Positions 17,894-26,844 are shown, numbered from the stretch's first letter. The stretch: DNA of 64,000 nt from Bacillus sp. PAMC26568 (GCF_014235785.1 NZ_CP060137.1:2914001-2978000); one strand, 5' to 3'. Made by a program: numbers and translations. Notes: generated from the letters alone by a model not told the origin.

Positions 17894-17922
17894 ATAATAC
17901 CTTAATTGTCAGTGATGGTCAA
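17894..17922 (-). promoter_or_regulatory. Sigma-A promoter of the predicted small RNA
   Basis: On the minus strand TTGACC (17922-17917), exactly 17 bp, then TATTAT (17899-17894). The next minus-strand features are the predicted RNA and its terminator, with no coding region between. Confidence 0.65.
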
Positions 17923-17998
17923 ATACAATGTTTGGCATTTTTGAAAATGAGCAATTGCCTTTTTTATCTCTCGGCAATCTCACAGCGGGAAATATATT

Positions 17999-18313
17999 TT
18001 AGTAAATGTCTATCTCCGGGAGATGAAGAAAAACTCCAAGATTTATTCGATCAGTAAATTCGATGCCTTCCTCTTCCAATAACTCTTTTTGAACCCGGTA
18101 CATTTCGTCATTCTTTAACCCGATTTCACCTTTTGCATTGATCACTCGATGCCATGGAAGCTGGTGTTTGCTGCTCATTGAATGAAGTATGCGTACAACC
18201 TGCCTCGCTCCTCTTGGCTGACCAGAAAACTTCGCAATCTGGCCGTAGGTCATCACTTTACCAGGCGGAATGGATTTTATTATTTTTACGGCTCTATCAG
18301 TAAAACTCTCCAT
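17999..18313 (-). CDS. Alkyltransferase-like (ATL) DNA-binding protein
   Basis: A 104-residue protein from the ATG at 18313 (AGGAGG upstream). It is a stand-alone DNA-binding domain of O6-alkylguanine-DNA alkyltransferases, with the winged helix (VMTYGQIAKFSGQPRGARQV). The active-site motif PCHR is replaced by PWHR, so the acceptor cysteine is missing. ATL proteins bind O6-alkylguanine without repairing it and hand the lesion to nucleotide excision repair. A catalytic paralogue with intact PCHR (ogt) lies at 55.8 kb. Confidence 0.88.
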   Translation of the reverse strand: MESFTDRAVKIIKSIPPGKVMTYGQIAKFSGQPRGARQVVRILHSMSSKHQLPWHRVINAKGEIGLKNDEMYRVQKELLEEEGIEFTDRINLGVFLHLPEIDIY

Positions 18314-18418
18314 TCTGTATCCTCCTGCAAATCGATTCAGCTTCCATTTTATCATGACTAACAGCCTTTTATGGTAAACTTATGACAAATGTATTTATTT
18401 ATTGAAAGGGTGATGAAC

Positions 18419-18643
18419 ATGGCAAAAACCATAAAAATACCTTCAAATCTTTTAACTCATCATTACATTCAAAACGAACAGGCTGAAGTGAAAATAATAG
18501 CACCTCATTATGAAATCAATCCAGATCTTCTTTTTTCAAAGGAGTTATCCCTAGCGTTTAAGACAGAAGTGATGGAACTCTTTTATTCTTATATCAGAAG
18601 AGCGAATCGATCAGATAAGGAAAATCAGTTTGAATTTATGTAA
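18419..18643 (+). CDS. Hypothetical protein, 74 residues
   Basis: The ATG at 18419 has GAAAGGG eight bases upstream. The protein is soluble and mixed alpha/beta (MAKTIKIPSNLLTHHYIQNEQAE...). No motif recognised. The short basic gene at 18718 follows and may be cotranscribed. Confidence 0.5.
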   Translation: MAKTIKIPSNLLTHHYIQNEQAEVKIIAPHYEINPDLLFSKELSLAFKTEVMELFYSYIRRANRSDKENQFEFM

Positions 18644-18717
18644 AGACATGTTGTTCCGGCTGTATTCGCGTTATAATAGAACTAGGTCAAATTCTTATGA
18701 ATTAGGATGGTGACTTC

Positions 18718-18852
18718 ATGAAAAATCGAGATAAACGCCAAAAACGCAAACGTGACATGCTTAAGGATTATATAAAAAGCAGGCTGAAGAATCTAAAACC
18801 TAAAACAAGCAAAGGGCCTGTATCAAATCATAGACAGCAGACAGATAAATAA
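18718..18852 (+). CDS. Very basic 44-residue protein
   Basis: The ATG at 18718 is preceded by AGGATGG with seven-base spacing. The protein starts MKNRDKRQKRKRDMLKDYI and is rich in Lys and Arg, so it may bind nucleic acid or be a small spore or ribosome-associated protein; that is inference. A terminator follows at 18926. Confidence 0.5.
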   Translation: MKNRDKRQKRKRDMLKDYIKSRLKNLKPKTSKGPVSNHRQQTDK

Positions 18853-18925
18853 AATTAGGCATTCCATCTATACTGTGCTAAAATGAAAGCAACCATTTAA
18901 CAAAGCTTGTAAGATGATTCCTCCC

Positions 18926-18960
18926 CCCTGCTCAGTCAATGAGCAGGGTTTTTATTTTTT
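18926..18960 (+). terminator. Terminator of the small basic protein gene
   Basis: CCTGCTCA pairs with TGAGCAGG around a GTCAA loop, followed by T-rich sequence. The second dispersed repeat starts immediately after. Confidence 0.75.
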
Positions 18961-19147
18961 GGCTGTTTTCGCATTGAATGTTGTTTTTGGTTATTAAATG
19001 TACCCGTGGATTACCGATGCAGGCACTTGCTTTCCGCTGTGAGGGATGGGAGCCTCTATTTCCCGCAGGAGTCAAGTGCCTTCCGCTACAATCCTCTAAA
19101 GGTATTAACCATTTTTTCTAAAAGCAGCAAACTTTACGAAGAGATCC
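18961..19147 (+). repeat. Dispersed ~186-bp palindromic repeat, copy 2
   Basis: Nearly colinear with copy 1 at 9152: GGCTGTTTTCGCATTGAATG, TTGTTTTTGGTTAT, the AGGCACTTGC / CAAGTGCC palindrome, CTAAAGGTATTAACCATTT and AAAGCAGCAAACTTTACGAA are shared, with scattered substitutions. Confidence 0.85.
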
Positions 19148-19179
19148 TATTTTTTAGTTATCTTTTTATAAAAGGACAG

Positions 19180-19212
19180 AAAAAAACAGCCTCTATAAAG
19201 AGGCTGTTTTTT
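19180..19212 (-). terminator. Terminator of the cold-shock gene
   Basis: AAACAGCCTC and GAGGCTGTTT form the stem with T-runs; it follows the csp stop on the minus strand. Confidence 0.8.
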
Positions 19213-19229
19213 GTATATGTCAGTTAAAA

Positions 19230-19550
<321 letters not shown>

Positions 19551-19603
19551 TTAATAAACATAACAGATAATCTAATGAAATGCAAATTTTGCTGAAAAGT
19601 TTT

Positions 19604-20101
19604 TTATCGATTATCAATTTTCTCCGGATACATATCATGATTCATCATACGATGCTCTGCCATTTGCTCATACTTTGTGCCAGGACGGCCGTAGTTTGTA
19701 TATGGATCAATAGAGATGCCCCCGCGCGGCGTAAATTTGCCCCAAACTTCAATATATCTTGGATCCATTAATTCAATCAGATCGTTCATAATGATGTTCA
19801 TGCAGTCTTCATGAAAATCACCGTGGTTGCGGAAGCTGAATAAATAAAGCTTCAGCGATTTGCTTTCTACCATTTTTTTATCAGGTATATAGCTGATATA
19901 AATTGTTGCGAAATCAGGCTGTCCTGTTTTCGGACAAAGACTTGTGAATTCAGGGCAATTAAATTTTACAAAATAATCACGATTTTCGTGCTTATTGTCA
20001 AATGATTCTAAAATATCAGGACTATATTCAAATAAATAATTTGTTCCTTGATTTCCAAGCAATGTCACATCTTTAAGTTCTGAATCTTGTCTTCCAGCCA
20101 T
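19604..20101 (-). CDS. queF: NADPH-dependent preQ0 reductase QueF
   Basis: A 165-residue type I QueF. It reduces the nitrile of preQ0 (7-cyano-7-deazaguanine) to preQ1, the last step before insertion into tRNA. The catalytic cysteine lies in [15 protein letters not shown], the characteristic QueF segment; [20 protein letters not shown] is also conserved. It is the last gene of the que cluster, 63 bp after queE, in the same order as in B. subtilis (queC-D-E-F). Confidence 0.95.
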   Translation of the reverse strand: MAGRQDSELKDVTLLGNQGTNYLFEYSPDILESFDNKHENRDYFVKFNCPEFTSLCPKTGQPDFATIYISYIPDKKMVESKSLKLYLFSFRNHGDFHEDCMNIIMNDLIELMDPRYIEVWGKFTPRGGISIDPYTNYGRPGTKYEQMAEHRMMNHDMYPEKIDNR

Positions 20102-20164
20102 AATCAGCCGTCCTTTCTTATCTTGACAGTATTTATTTAATTCTGGTATAGACGTCGCCTGTTC

Positions 20165-20896
20165 TTATACTCCTCTTTTATTGCCCCAGACCAGCGTGTG
20201 CAGCTGCGGCAATACGCGTGCATGATTAAGTTCTTCTTCTGAAATTGCTCGGTCAATCAGCCATTCATAGCGTTCGAGCAGCCTTTTAATTAATTTTTCA
20301 TCATCACGCTCTGATACTTGATCGTTTCCTACCTGCAAATAAAACGGAATTTGAAGGTATTTTTGATGCACCTTTTTAGCATACTCTAAATCGTGTTCAT
20401 CAAAGATAACCACTTTAAGACTTACGTTTTGAAGTCTGTTTTTATCAGTTAGATATTGGACAATTTCGTCTAATTTCGTAAAATCCGTCTTCATTCCTGA
20501 GCTTGGCGGCTTAGGAGAAATCGTTAAATCATCGATTTGATCGAACCATGGCTGAAGTCTGCTTCCCTGTGTTTCAATCGCTACTTTTATCTTTTTTTCA
20601 TGAAGAAGCTCAATTAGCTCACCCAGGCTGCCAAGCAGTGCAGGGTTTCCGCCTGAAATCGTCACATGGGAAAAATTGCTGCCTCCCAGTTCAAAAAGCT
20701 GTGACCATATTTCATCTGCTGTTAATTGTTTAATATCGTCTTTGGCCGATCCATCCCACGTAAAAGCAGAATCACACCAGCTGCAGGAATAATCGCAGCC
20801 TGCTGTGCGGACAAACATTGTTTTCTGACCAATGACCATTCCTTCTCCTTGGATGGTCGGACCGAAAATTTCTAACACAGGAAATTTCTTGCTCAT
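20165..20896 (-). CDS. queE: 7-carboxy-7-deazaguanine synthase QueE (radical SAM)
   Basis: A 243-residue radical SAM enzyme that rearranges 6-carboxytetrahydropterin to 7-carboxy-7-deazaguanine. The 4Fe-4S-binding CDYSCSWCDS (CxxxCxxC) is near residue 34, after the FGPTIQGEG substrate-binding motif. SGGNPAL is the usual SAM-contact segment. The ATG overlaps the queD stop by four bases. Confidence 0.95.
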   Translation of the reverse strand: MSKKFPVLEIFGPTIQGEGMVIGQKTMFVRTAGCDYSCSWCDSAFTWDGSAKDDIKQLTADEIWSQLFELGGSNFSHVTISGGNPALLGSLGELIELLHEKKIKVAIETQGSRLQPWFDQIDDLTISPKPPSSGMKTDFTKLDEIVQYLTDKNRLQNVSLKVVIFDEHDLEYAKKVHQKYLQIPFYLQVGNDQVSERDDEKLIKRLLERYEWLIDRAISEEELNHARVLPQLHTLVWGNKRGV

Positions 20897-21330
20897 CCCT
20901 TTTTCACCTGCTTAGGGCGATACATCACATAGCTTGTTGGAGTTTCACGAACAAAAACACCGATACATTTAGGCTTGTGTTCAAGTGTATCTAAATGCTG
21001 CTGTATGATTTCATAAATAGTGCGCGCAACGACTTCTGTTGTAGGAAATTTATTTGGATCGCTGTCATCAAACACTTCATTCTCGTTTAAAATCGTATGA
21101 TCAAAACGGTCATGAACAAGCTGTTTGATATAGGCAAAATTAATAAGAAAACCTGAGTTATCAAGCTCATCGCCTGCAACGGTTACATTAATAAAATACG
21201 TGTGCCCGTGCAGACGTCTGCACTTGCCCGCTTCATCATTCGGTACGTAGTGTGCAGCTGAAATTTGCATATCTTTATTCAGCTCATATGAGAATGGATG
21301 CAGCGTTTGAGGATACATTTGCTGAAGCAT
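20893..21330 (-). CDS. queD: 6-carboxytetrahydropterin synthase QueD
   Basis: A 145-residue PTPS/6-pyruvoyl-tetrahydropterin synthase homologue. It turns dihydroneopterin triphosphate into 6-carboxytetrahydropterin. Zinc-binding histidines are in ISAAHY (about 29) and in RRLHGHTYFINV. It overlaps queC by one base and queE by four, so the three are translationally coupled. Confidence 0.94.
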   Translation of the reverse strand: MLQQMYPQTLHPFSYELNKDMQISAAHYVPNDEAGKCRRLHGHTYFINVTVAGDELDNSGFLINFAYIKQLVHDRFDHTILNENEVFDDSDPNKFPTTEVVARTIYEIIQQHLDTLEHKPKCIGVFVRETPTSYVMYRPKQVKKG

Positions 21331-21989
21331 TATGCCTCTCCTCCTTTTGATTCGAGATAGTCATCAAGTCCTTTTTTTCTCAGCAGACATGCTGGACATT
21401 CTCCGCAGCCTTCTGCGATAATACCGTTGTAGCATGTAAGTGTTTTTTCTCTTACATACTCAAGTGCACCAAGTTCATCTGCAAGCTTCCATGTATCAGC
21501 TTTATCAATCCACATAAGCGGTGTATGAATGACAAACTGATCATCCATTGCTAAGTTAATGGTTACATTGCATGATTTCACGAAAACATCACGGCAATCG
21601 GGATATCCGCTGAAGTCTGTTTCACATACACCTGTTACAATATGTTTTGCACCAATCTGCTTCGCAAGAACAGATGCAAACGTCAGGAAAAGCAGATTTC
21701 TGCCCGGAACAAAAGTTGAAGGCAATTCCCCTTCCTTGTGTTCAATCTCAATGTCATCTCTTGTCAGCGCATTAGGTGCAAGCTGATTTAATAGAGACAT
21801 GTCTAATAGATGCTGTTTTACACCAAGATCGTTTGCAATAGCTTTAGCTACATCTATTTCAAGTTTGTGCCGCTGGTTGTAGTTGAACGTAACAACTTCA
21901 ACTTCCTTAAATTGCTTCATCGCCCAGAATAAACATGTTGTACTATCCTGTCCGCCGCTGAAAACAACTAACGCTTTATCATTTTTCAT
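21330..21989 (-). CDS. queC: 7-cyano-7-deazaguanine synthase QueC
   Basis: A 219-residue PP-loop ATPase that converts 7-carboxy-7-deazaguanine and ammonia to preQ0. The PP-loop SGGQDSTT is near residues 11-18; the C-terminal zinc site [14 protein letters not shown] is present. It is the first gene of the que operon and is preceded by a preQ1-I riboswitch, so the pathway product represses it. Confidence 0.96.
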   Translation of the reverse strand: MKNDKALVVFSGGQDSTTCLFWAMKQFKEVEVVTFNYNQRHKLEIDVAKAIANDLGVKQHLLDMSLLNQLAPNALTRDDIEIEHKEGELPSTFVPGRNLLFLTFASVLAKQIGAKHIVTGVCETDFSGYPDCRDVFVKSCNVTINLAMDDQFVIHTPLMWIDKADTWKLADELGALEYVREKTLTCYNGIIAEGCGECPACLLRKKGLDDYLESKGGEA

Positions 21990-22054
21990 TTATATGTCCT
22001 CCTCAGGATAGAAGAGAGCATTCTTTCACAACCTGGATTTAAAAATCGGCATAA

Positions 22055-22086
22055 GAAAAGACACCCTGATCGATTCAGAAGTGTCT
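22055..22086 (-). terminator. preQ1 riboswitch expression-platform terminator
   Basis: AGACACTTCTGA pairs with TCAGGGTGTCT (one bulge, one G-U) followed by a TTTT stretch on the minus strand, between aptamer and queC. Confidence 0.65.
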
Positions 22087-22137
22087 AGCATGTAAATCCC
22101 CAACTAAAAAACCATTCCTATAGGATATAGTTCATAC

Positions 22138-22171
22138 TTAGTTTTTTATAGAGGGTTGTGCTAGAACCTCT
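22138..22171 (-). promoter_or_regulatory. preQ1-I riboswitch aptamer
   Basis: The minus strand reads AGAGGTTCTAGC, then ACAACCCTCTATAAAAAACTAA. The P1 stem AGAGG/CCTCT, the loop TTCTAGC and the A-rich tail AAAAAACTAA are almost identical to the B. subtilis queC class I preQ1 aptamer. preQ1 binding forms the H-type pseudoknot and favours termination upstream of queC. Confidence 0.95.
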
Positions 22172-22272
22172 CCCGCGTATGATAGCGCGGATTTTATCAT
22201 TATTTTAACGTTCATACTATACCACGAACGAGGAGACACTTCAATCTATTTTACTTAAGGGGGACGAATCAA

Positions 22273-23577
22273 TTGGCATTTAAACGTTTTGCAGCAAAAA
22301 TAAATTCGAACTTTTGGTTAACACCTGCTTTATACGCAGTCATCTTTTTTCTTCTTGCCGTTCTTAGCATGATGGCTGATCGGTATCTTGCTGAAAGAGA
22401 TTATTTTAAACATATCCCCTCCGTTTTTTTAACCGATAAAGAACTATCGCATACCATCCTTAGTGCCACATCGACTTCCCTGTTAACGATGACGACCATT
22501 ACCTTTTCATCTGTTCTGGTTGTGCTGACTACTTTTATTGCAAATTTTTCACCAAGAACGATGCACAATTTTAACGCTGACTCAAAAATACAGCGGGTTC
22601 TCGGCATTTTTATTGGAGGCTACATTTATTCACTTGTTCTGCTTATTCAAGTTAGGGAGAATGAGACTAACAATGACTTTATTGTTCCCAGCCTTGCTAT
22701 CATTGTCGCCTTTATTTGTGTTGGAATGTTTGTTTTTTTAATTCACCATATGACTGAATGGATTAAAGTCGGAAACCTGATTTCAAATATTACGAAAGAA
22801 ACACTTTCTTCTATTGAAAATAAAAAACGGACAGACGAGCCACAATCAGATGAAAACTTTTCACTAGATGGATGGAAAGCGATTGAGATGAAAAGTGAAA
22901 AAGAAGGATACCTTCAGGATATCTCTCTTGAAAAATTAGTCGCCCTTGCTGAACGAAAGAATATTAGGATTAGGTTTAATAAAAATCAGGGAGATTATGT
23001 TAATGTCGATACACCTTTGCTTACTGTTTACAGTGAAGATGATTATCCAGGAGAAGATGACATTTTAACACACATCACATTTAATGAAGATTTAGAATCC
23101 AAGCACGATATTGAATTCGGGATACAAAAAATCGCTGAAATTGCACTTAGAGGCATAGCGCCAGGGAAAAATGATCCTGAAACTGCTATTGCCTGTATTG
23201 AGCATCTTGCACAAATTCTGACGAAGATTGGCAAGAATCACTCACCTTCTCCCTACCACTGTGACAACAATGGCAAGATACGGGTTGTGCTTCCTAAACC
23301 ATCCTTTTCAGATTACTTATATGAAAGCTTTTATCAAATCAGGCATTATGGAAAAGAAGATGTTTCGGTCATGGCTTCTATTCTTAAAGCATTAATCCTT
23401 ATAGCAGAAACAAACAGAAGTGAGATCAAACAAGCGGTCTGGGATTTTACAGCTTATATAGTTGAAGGAATGATGAAGGAGGAATGGCTGAGCCTTGATC
23501 AAAAGCTGTTAAACATACAGCTTAAAAAGCTGGCTGAGGTATGTGGAATGGAAGATAAAGAGCAAGTGTTGTTATGA
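22273..23577 (+). CDS. DUF2254 family membrane protein
   Basis: A 434-residue protein from a TTG start with AAGGGGGA about eight bases upstream. It has four membrane helices in the first half (about 15-35, 60-90, 110-128, 138-160), including the conserved SLLTMTTITFSSVLVVLT...FSPR stretch of DUF2254. A large cytoplasmic domain follows (about 170-434). The family is widespread and uncharacterised. It is divergent from queC but unlikely to be linked in function. Confidence 0.8.
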   Translation: MAFKRFAAKINSNFWLTPALYAVIFFLLAVLSMMADRYLAERDYFKHIPSVFLTDKELSHTILSATSTSLLTMTTITFSSVLVVLTTFIANFSPRTMHNFNADSKIQRVLGIFIGGYIYSLVLLIQVRENETNNDFIVPSLAIIVAFICVGMFVFLIHHMTEWIKVGNLISNITKETLSSIENKKRTDEPQSDENFSLDGWKAIEMKSEKEGYLQDISLEKLVALAERKNIRIRFNKNQGDYVNVDTPLLTVYSEDDYPGEDDILTHITFNEDLESKHDIEFGIQKIAEIALRGIAPGKNDPETAIACIEHLAQILTKIGKNHSPSPYHCDNNGKIRVVLPKPSFSDYLYESFYQIRHYGKEDVSVMASILKALILIAETNRSEIKQAVWDFTAYIVEGMMKEEWLSLDQKLLNIQLKKLAEVCGMEDKEQVLL

Positions 23578-23702
23578 AATGAGGAAGCTGCTGATTTGGA
23601 ATTCCCTCCCCGAATAACGGGAGCAACCCACTATTTCCGTGATTTGCTCCTGTTAATCATAATGGAGGCGGCTAAAACACCTTTTGATTACCTAATTGAT
23701 AA

Positions 23703-24200
23703 TTATCCTTTATAGCTGATTTCCCCTGTCTCAACTAATTCCTTAAGTCCCATAAACATTAAATTCCAGCCATGTTCAGTTTCATCGTGAGACTCTCCAA
23801 GAGCTTTTTCAATATCAGCTTCCGACCATTTTTCTTCATGAGGGACGTTGATGTTATGTGAAAATGTCATTTCACAACCTTGTTGAATTTCTTTTAGTTC
23901 AACTGTAATCGTATCTTCTAATTCGCTAAACTGTGGCATTTTAAAAGTAAACACTAATTTTGTTGGAGGATCAATTTCAAGATACTCCCCTATCGCTCGA
24001 TAATCCTTTCCACCTCGATGATCAATAATTTCCCAAGTGCCCCCTACTTGAGGATTATTTTGTGCCACCTTATTTGTCCCTTCCAATGTAAAGAGCCATT
24101 TTCTCATCATCTCCGGGTTCAGCCATGCATCAAAAACTCTTTCAGGTGCTACATCAAAATTTCTTGTCATTTTTAAAGTGGTGTTTGAATAGTTATTCAT
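23703..24200 (-). CDS. SRPBCC/AHSA1 domain protein
   Basis: A 165-residue START-like (SRPBCC, AHSA1) protein: TRNFDVAPERVFDAWLNPEMMRKWLF at the N-terminus and the C-terminal HGWNLMFMGLKELVE helix that lines the pocket. These proteins bind small hydrophobic ligands. It lies 22 bp after an ArsR regulator in the same transcription unit. ArsR-AHSA1 pairs are common in Bacillus; ligand unknown. Confidence 0.85.
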   Translation of the reverse strand: MNNYSNTTLKMTRNFDVAPERVFDAWLNPEMMRKWLFTLEGTNKVAQNNPQVGGTWEIIDHRGGKDYRAIGEYLEIDPPTKLVFTFKMPQFSELEDTITVELKEIQQGCEMTFSHNINVPHEEKWSEADIEKALGESHDETEHGWNLMFMGLKELVETGEISYKG

Positions 24201-24222
24201 ATTCGTACTCCTCGTATGTAAT

Positions 24223-24564
24223 TTAGTGTTCTTTCTTTTTGGCTTTTAATAATTCATTCTCCAGAAGTTCAAAACGATTGCTCCAAAACTTCTCATAAAA
24301 ACGCAGCCATTCTGTTGCTTGAGTTAATGATTCGGTGTTTAAGCGACATGTATGAATCCTTCCATTTACACTCCTATCAACTAAGTTTGCTCGCTCCAGA
24401 ACCTTTATATGCTTTGAAATGGCGGCCAAAGACATATCAAATGGCTCTGCTAATTCAGAAACTGTCCTCTCTTTTTGAGCCATCATATGAAGCATTTCTC
24501 TTCTTGTTGAATCAGCTAAAGCATGAAAAATTTCATTTAAATGATCTTTATTATGGTTAACCAT
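24223..24564 (-). CDS. ArsR-family transcriptional regulator
   Basis: A 113-residue winged helix-turn-helix protein: HALADSTRREMLHMMAQKERTVSELAEPFDMSLAAISKHIKVLERANLV. It lacks the CxC metal site of classical ArsR, so another signal is likely. It is the first gene of a two-gene operon with the AHSA1 protein. A near-perfect palindrome just upstream is the probable operator, so autoregulation is expected. The ATG has no good Shine-Dalgarno; GAGAGGAA is about 20 bases away. Confidence 0.88.
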   Translation of the reverse strand: MVNHNKDHLNEIFHALADSTRREMLHMMAQKERTVSELAEPFDMSLAAISKHIKVLERANLVDRSVNGRIHTCRLNTESLTQATEWLRFYEKFWSNRFELLENELLKAKKKEH

Positions 24565-24565
24565 G

Positions 24566-24616
24566 TAGTTAAATATAACCGATTCCTCTCAGATATTCAA
24601 CTATTTAGTTAAATAT
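24566..24616 (-). promoter_or_regulatory. Probable ArsR operator: palindrome plus extra half-site
   Basis: 24593-24616 is a 24-bp palindrome of ATATT-AACTA / TAGTT-AATAT type with one mismatch per arm. The half-site TAGTTAAATATAA is repeated at 24566-24578, next to the start codon. Confidence 0.55.
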
Positions 24617-24729
24617 AAAACATTCCGCCTTATTCATATGATTTGCTCTTAACAAAAGAAAGTTGAATTCCTCAAACAATCGGCTATCGTAATTGTACAA
24701 ATAATCTTCCTCAAATTTATCAAAAACAG

Positions 24730-24766
24730 AAAAGCACACCATTTTAACTGCCAAATGGTGTGCTAA
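24730..24766. terminator. Hairpin terminator-like element
   Basis: AGCACACCATTT and AAATGGTGTGCT form a perfect 12-bp stem. It lies between the DUF6254-like gene (-) and the ArsR promoter region. Confidence 0.65.
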
Positions 24767-24826
24767 TGACACTTGAGTTTTACTGTTTTGCTCCTATGAA
24801 CGTTAGATGATTAGACGCTGCCGCTT

Positions 24827-24952
24827 TTATTTATTGTTTTTCCCAGTTCCTTCTTGTTCAAGCTCTTTAAATGATTTAATCTTGCCATGTTCATTTTGAG
24901 ATTCTTTACGCGTATCCCATTGACGCTGCTTTTGACCTTTTGATTGAGTCAT
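24827..24952 (-). CDS. Small DUF6254-like protein
   Basis: A 41-residue hydrophilic protein, MTQSKGQKQRQWDTRKESQ followed by HGKIKSFKELEQE. It resembles the short DUF6254 family of Bacillaceae. AAAGGAG stands at good distance from the ATG. Function unknown; family assignment from memory of its characteristic start. Confidence 0.6.
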   Translation of the reverse strand: MTQSKGQKQRQWDTRKESQNEHGKIKSFKELEQEGTGKNNK

Positions 24953-25034
24953 TTTATTGCTCCTTTGTGAAAATCTGCTTTCAGAATTATTTTATCCTGT
25001 GAATAGAGAAACATTCATGTACTTTCAGTCGCAT

Positions 25035-25063
25035 AGAAAAAAGAGGCAGAGCAGCACCTCTTT
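25035..25063 (-). terminator. Terminator of the CNNM/CorC gene
   Basis: AGAGG and CCTCT with a 10-nt loop, followed by T6 on the minus strand, overlapping the stop codon. Confidence 0.6.
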
Positions 25064-26402
25064 ATGTTGCAGTTAGTCCCTCTTGAATAACTGCTGGGTT
25101 ATTTTGCTTTTTTTTTCGTGTTAATTCAAGATAACGGATATGATGATTTTCCATATCCTTAATTTTAAATGTATACGAGCCAAGTTCAACGAGCTCTCCC
25201 TTTTGAATATCATACTTTTCGGTAAGCATCCAGCCTCCGATTGTATCGACGTCACCTTCTTCAATTTCAAGGCCAAACAAATCATTCAGTTCACTGATTA
25301 ATACTTTTCCATCAATAATGAAGGTATCATCATTGATTTTCTGAACAAGCGGTACCTCATCTGCATCAAATTCATCTCTGATCTCTCCGACAATTTCCTC
25401 TAATATATCTTCAACGGTCACAAGTCCGGCAGTACCGCCATATTCATCAATGAGAATCGCCATATGAATGTGCTCTTTTTGCATCTTTAACAGCAAATCG
25501 TGAATTGGCACAGAGTCAATCACTTGAATAACAGGTCTAATATACGATCTTAAAGAAAACGATTCGAGCTGCTTAGACTGAAATAAATCAGTAAAAATTT
25601 CTTTGATATTCACCATGCCGATAATATGATCTTTATCGCCATCAACGACGGGATAACGTGTGTATTTTTCGCTTTTAATGATGTGCAAATGCGACTGCAG
25701 CGATTTTTCGATTTCAAGTGAAATAATCTGAGTTCTTGGAACCATGATTTCTTTTGCAATCCGATCATCAAACTTAAAAATTTTATTCACATATTTGTAT
25801 TCAGATTGATTAATTTCTCCGCTCTCATAGCTTTCAGACAATAGAATTCTCAATTCTTCCTCGCTGTGTGCAAGCTCATGTTCTGACACTTGTTTCATTC
25901 CCAAAAAGCGGGTAAGCACCTGTGCTGAACCATTTAAAACCCAAATAAATGGAAACATCAGGTGATAAAACAAGATTAATGGCTTCGAAAAAGCGAGTGT
26001 AATCTGCTCTGCTTTTTGGATGGCGACCGTTTTAGGGGCAAGCTCTCCAATGACTACATGCAAAAAAGTAATGATGGCAAAGGCTAAACTGATGGAGAGG
26101 ACTTGAACGGATGCGCCTGGTATATCTAATTGTTCAAAAACGGGATGAAGGAGATCTCCTATTGCAGGCTCCCCAAGCCACCCAAGGCCAAGCGCTGTAA
26201 TGGTAATACCCAGTTGACAGGCTGATAAATATTCATCTAAATTTTCAGTTACTTTTTTCGCGGATTGTGCCATGTCATTCCCTTCATCTATAAGCTGATT
26301 GATGCGGGAACTGCGCATTTTTACGATTGCGAACTCTGATGCTACGAAAAAAGCAGTGGCAGCAAGTAAAATCGCAATAATGAACAAATTCACTATGTCC
26401 AA
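25062..26402 (-). CDS. CNNM/CorC (hemolysin) family transporter-like protein
   Basis: Domains in order: DUF21/CNNM membrane domain (about 1-190, with FFVASEFAIVKMRSSR), two CBS domains (about 205-330; IMVPRTQI starts the pair), and a C-terminal CorC_HlyC domain (about 345-430). Relatives YhdP (MpfA), YhdT, YqhB and YugS of B. subtilis are linked to magnesium efflux. I place the start at the TTG at 26402 (AAAGGA six bases upstream), giving MDIVNLFIIAILLA as in relatives. A GTG at 26441 lies directly against its AGGAGG. A stable hairpin sits between the two. Confidence 0.83.
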   Translation of the reverse strand: MDIVNLFIIAILLAATAFFVASEFAIVKMRSSRINQLIDEGNDMAQSAKKVTENLDEYLSACQLGITITALGLGWLGEPAIGDLLHPVFEQLDIPGASVQVLSISLAFAIITFLHVVIGELAPKTVAIQKAEQITLAFSKPLILFYHLMFPFIWVLNGSAQVLTRFLGMKQVSEHELAHSEEELRILLSESYESGEINQSEYKYVNKIFKFDDRIAKEIMVPRTQIISLEIEKSLQSHLHIIKSEKYTRYPVVDGDKDHIIGMVNIKEIFTDLFQSKQLESFSLRSYIRPVIQVIDSVPIHDLLLKMQKEHIHMAILIDEYGGTAGLVTVEDILEEIVGEIRDEFDADEVPLVQKINDDTFIIDGKVLISELNDLFGLEIEEGDVDTIGGWMLTEKYDIQKGELVELGSYTFKIKDMENHHIRYLELTRKKKQNNPAVIQEGLTAT

Positions 26403-26546
26403 ATAATTTCCTTTTTCCGTCAAAGACGAAAAAGGAGTCACCTCCTGGGAAAGTCAATCTATTCTTAAAAAAGACAAGATATTAAAACCCTATGCGAGCG
26501 ATGGTGCAAAAACCTTTCATAAAAGTTAATACCCCATCACATCACC

Positions 26547-26717
26547 TCATTTCATACTGAAAAAGCGGAATAGCATGCCCAGCTTCAGGCAATAGGCTGG
26601 CGTTAAAAGCCATGTCTTGATTTCATTTGCAGCACCTCCATGATCGCGGAGGTCTCCATTGAAACCTAGGGTCAAGCCTGTATTTTTAAAAAATTCTGCT
26701 AATGTTAAAAACATCAT
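26547..26717 (-). CDS. Possible small upstream ORF (56 aa)
   Basis: MMFLTLAEFFKNTGLTLGF... begins at an ATG with AGAGG eight bases upstream and stops at 26547. Codon use is plausible, but no family is recognised. It lies in the 440-bp gap before the CNNM/CorC gene and coincides with two strong RNA hairpins, so it could be a leader peptide or chance. Confidence 0.3.
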   Translation of the reverse strand: MMFLTLAEFFKNTGLTLGFNGDLRDHGGAANEIKTWLLTPAYCLKLGMLFRFFSMK

Positions 26718-26844
26718 AATATGAACCTCTGCAGCCGTCAAACAGGATGTACGCAAGTTTTCTTCATAATTATGTGGAATATCGACCCTTTATGTTCAAA
26801 TTAATTGATTATTCTAACTTTTTCACTTTTAACTATTTTTAATG

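Noticed and set aside
17999..18313. Active O6-methylguanine methyltransferase
   Set aside because: The acceptor cysteine is replaced by Trp (PWHR), so it is an ATL protein, not a repair enzyme.
26403..26844. M-box or yybP-ykoY riboswitch before the CNNM/CorC gene
   Set aside because: Hairpins are present but I could not find the conserved core of either class.
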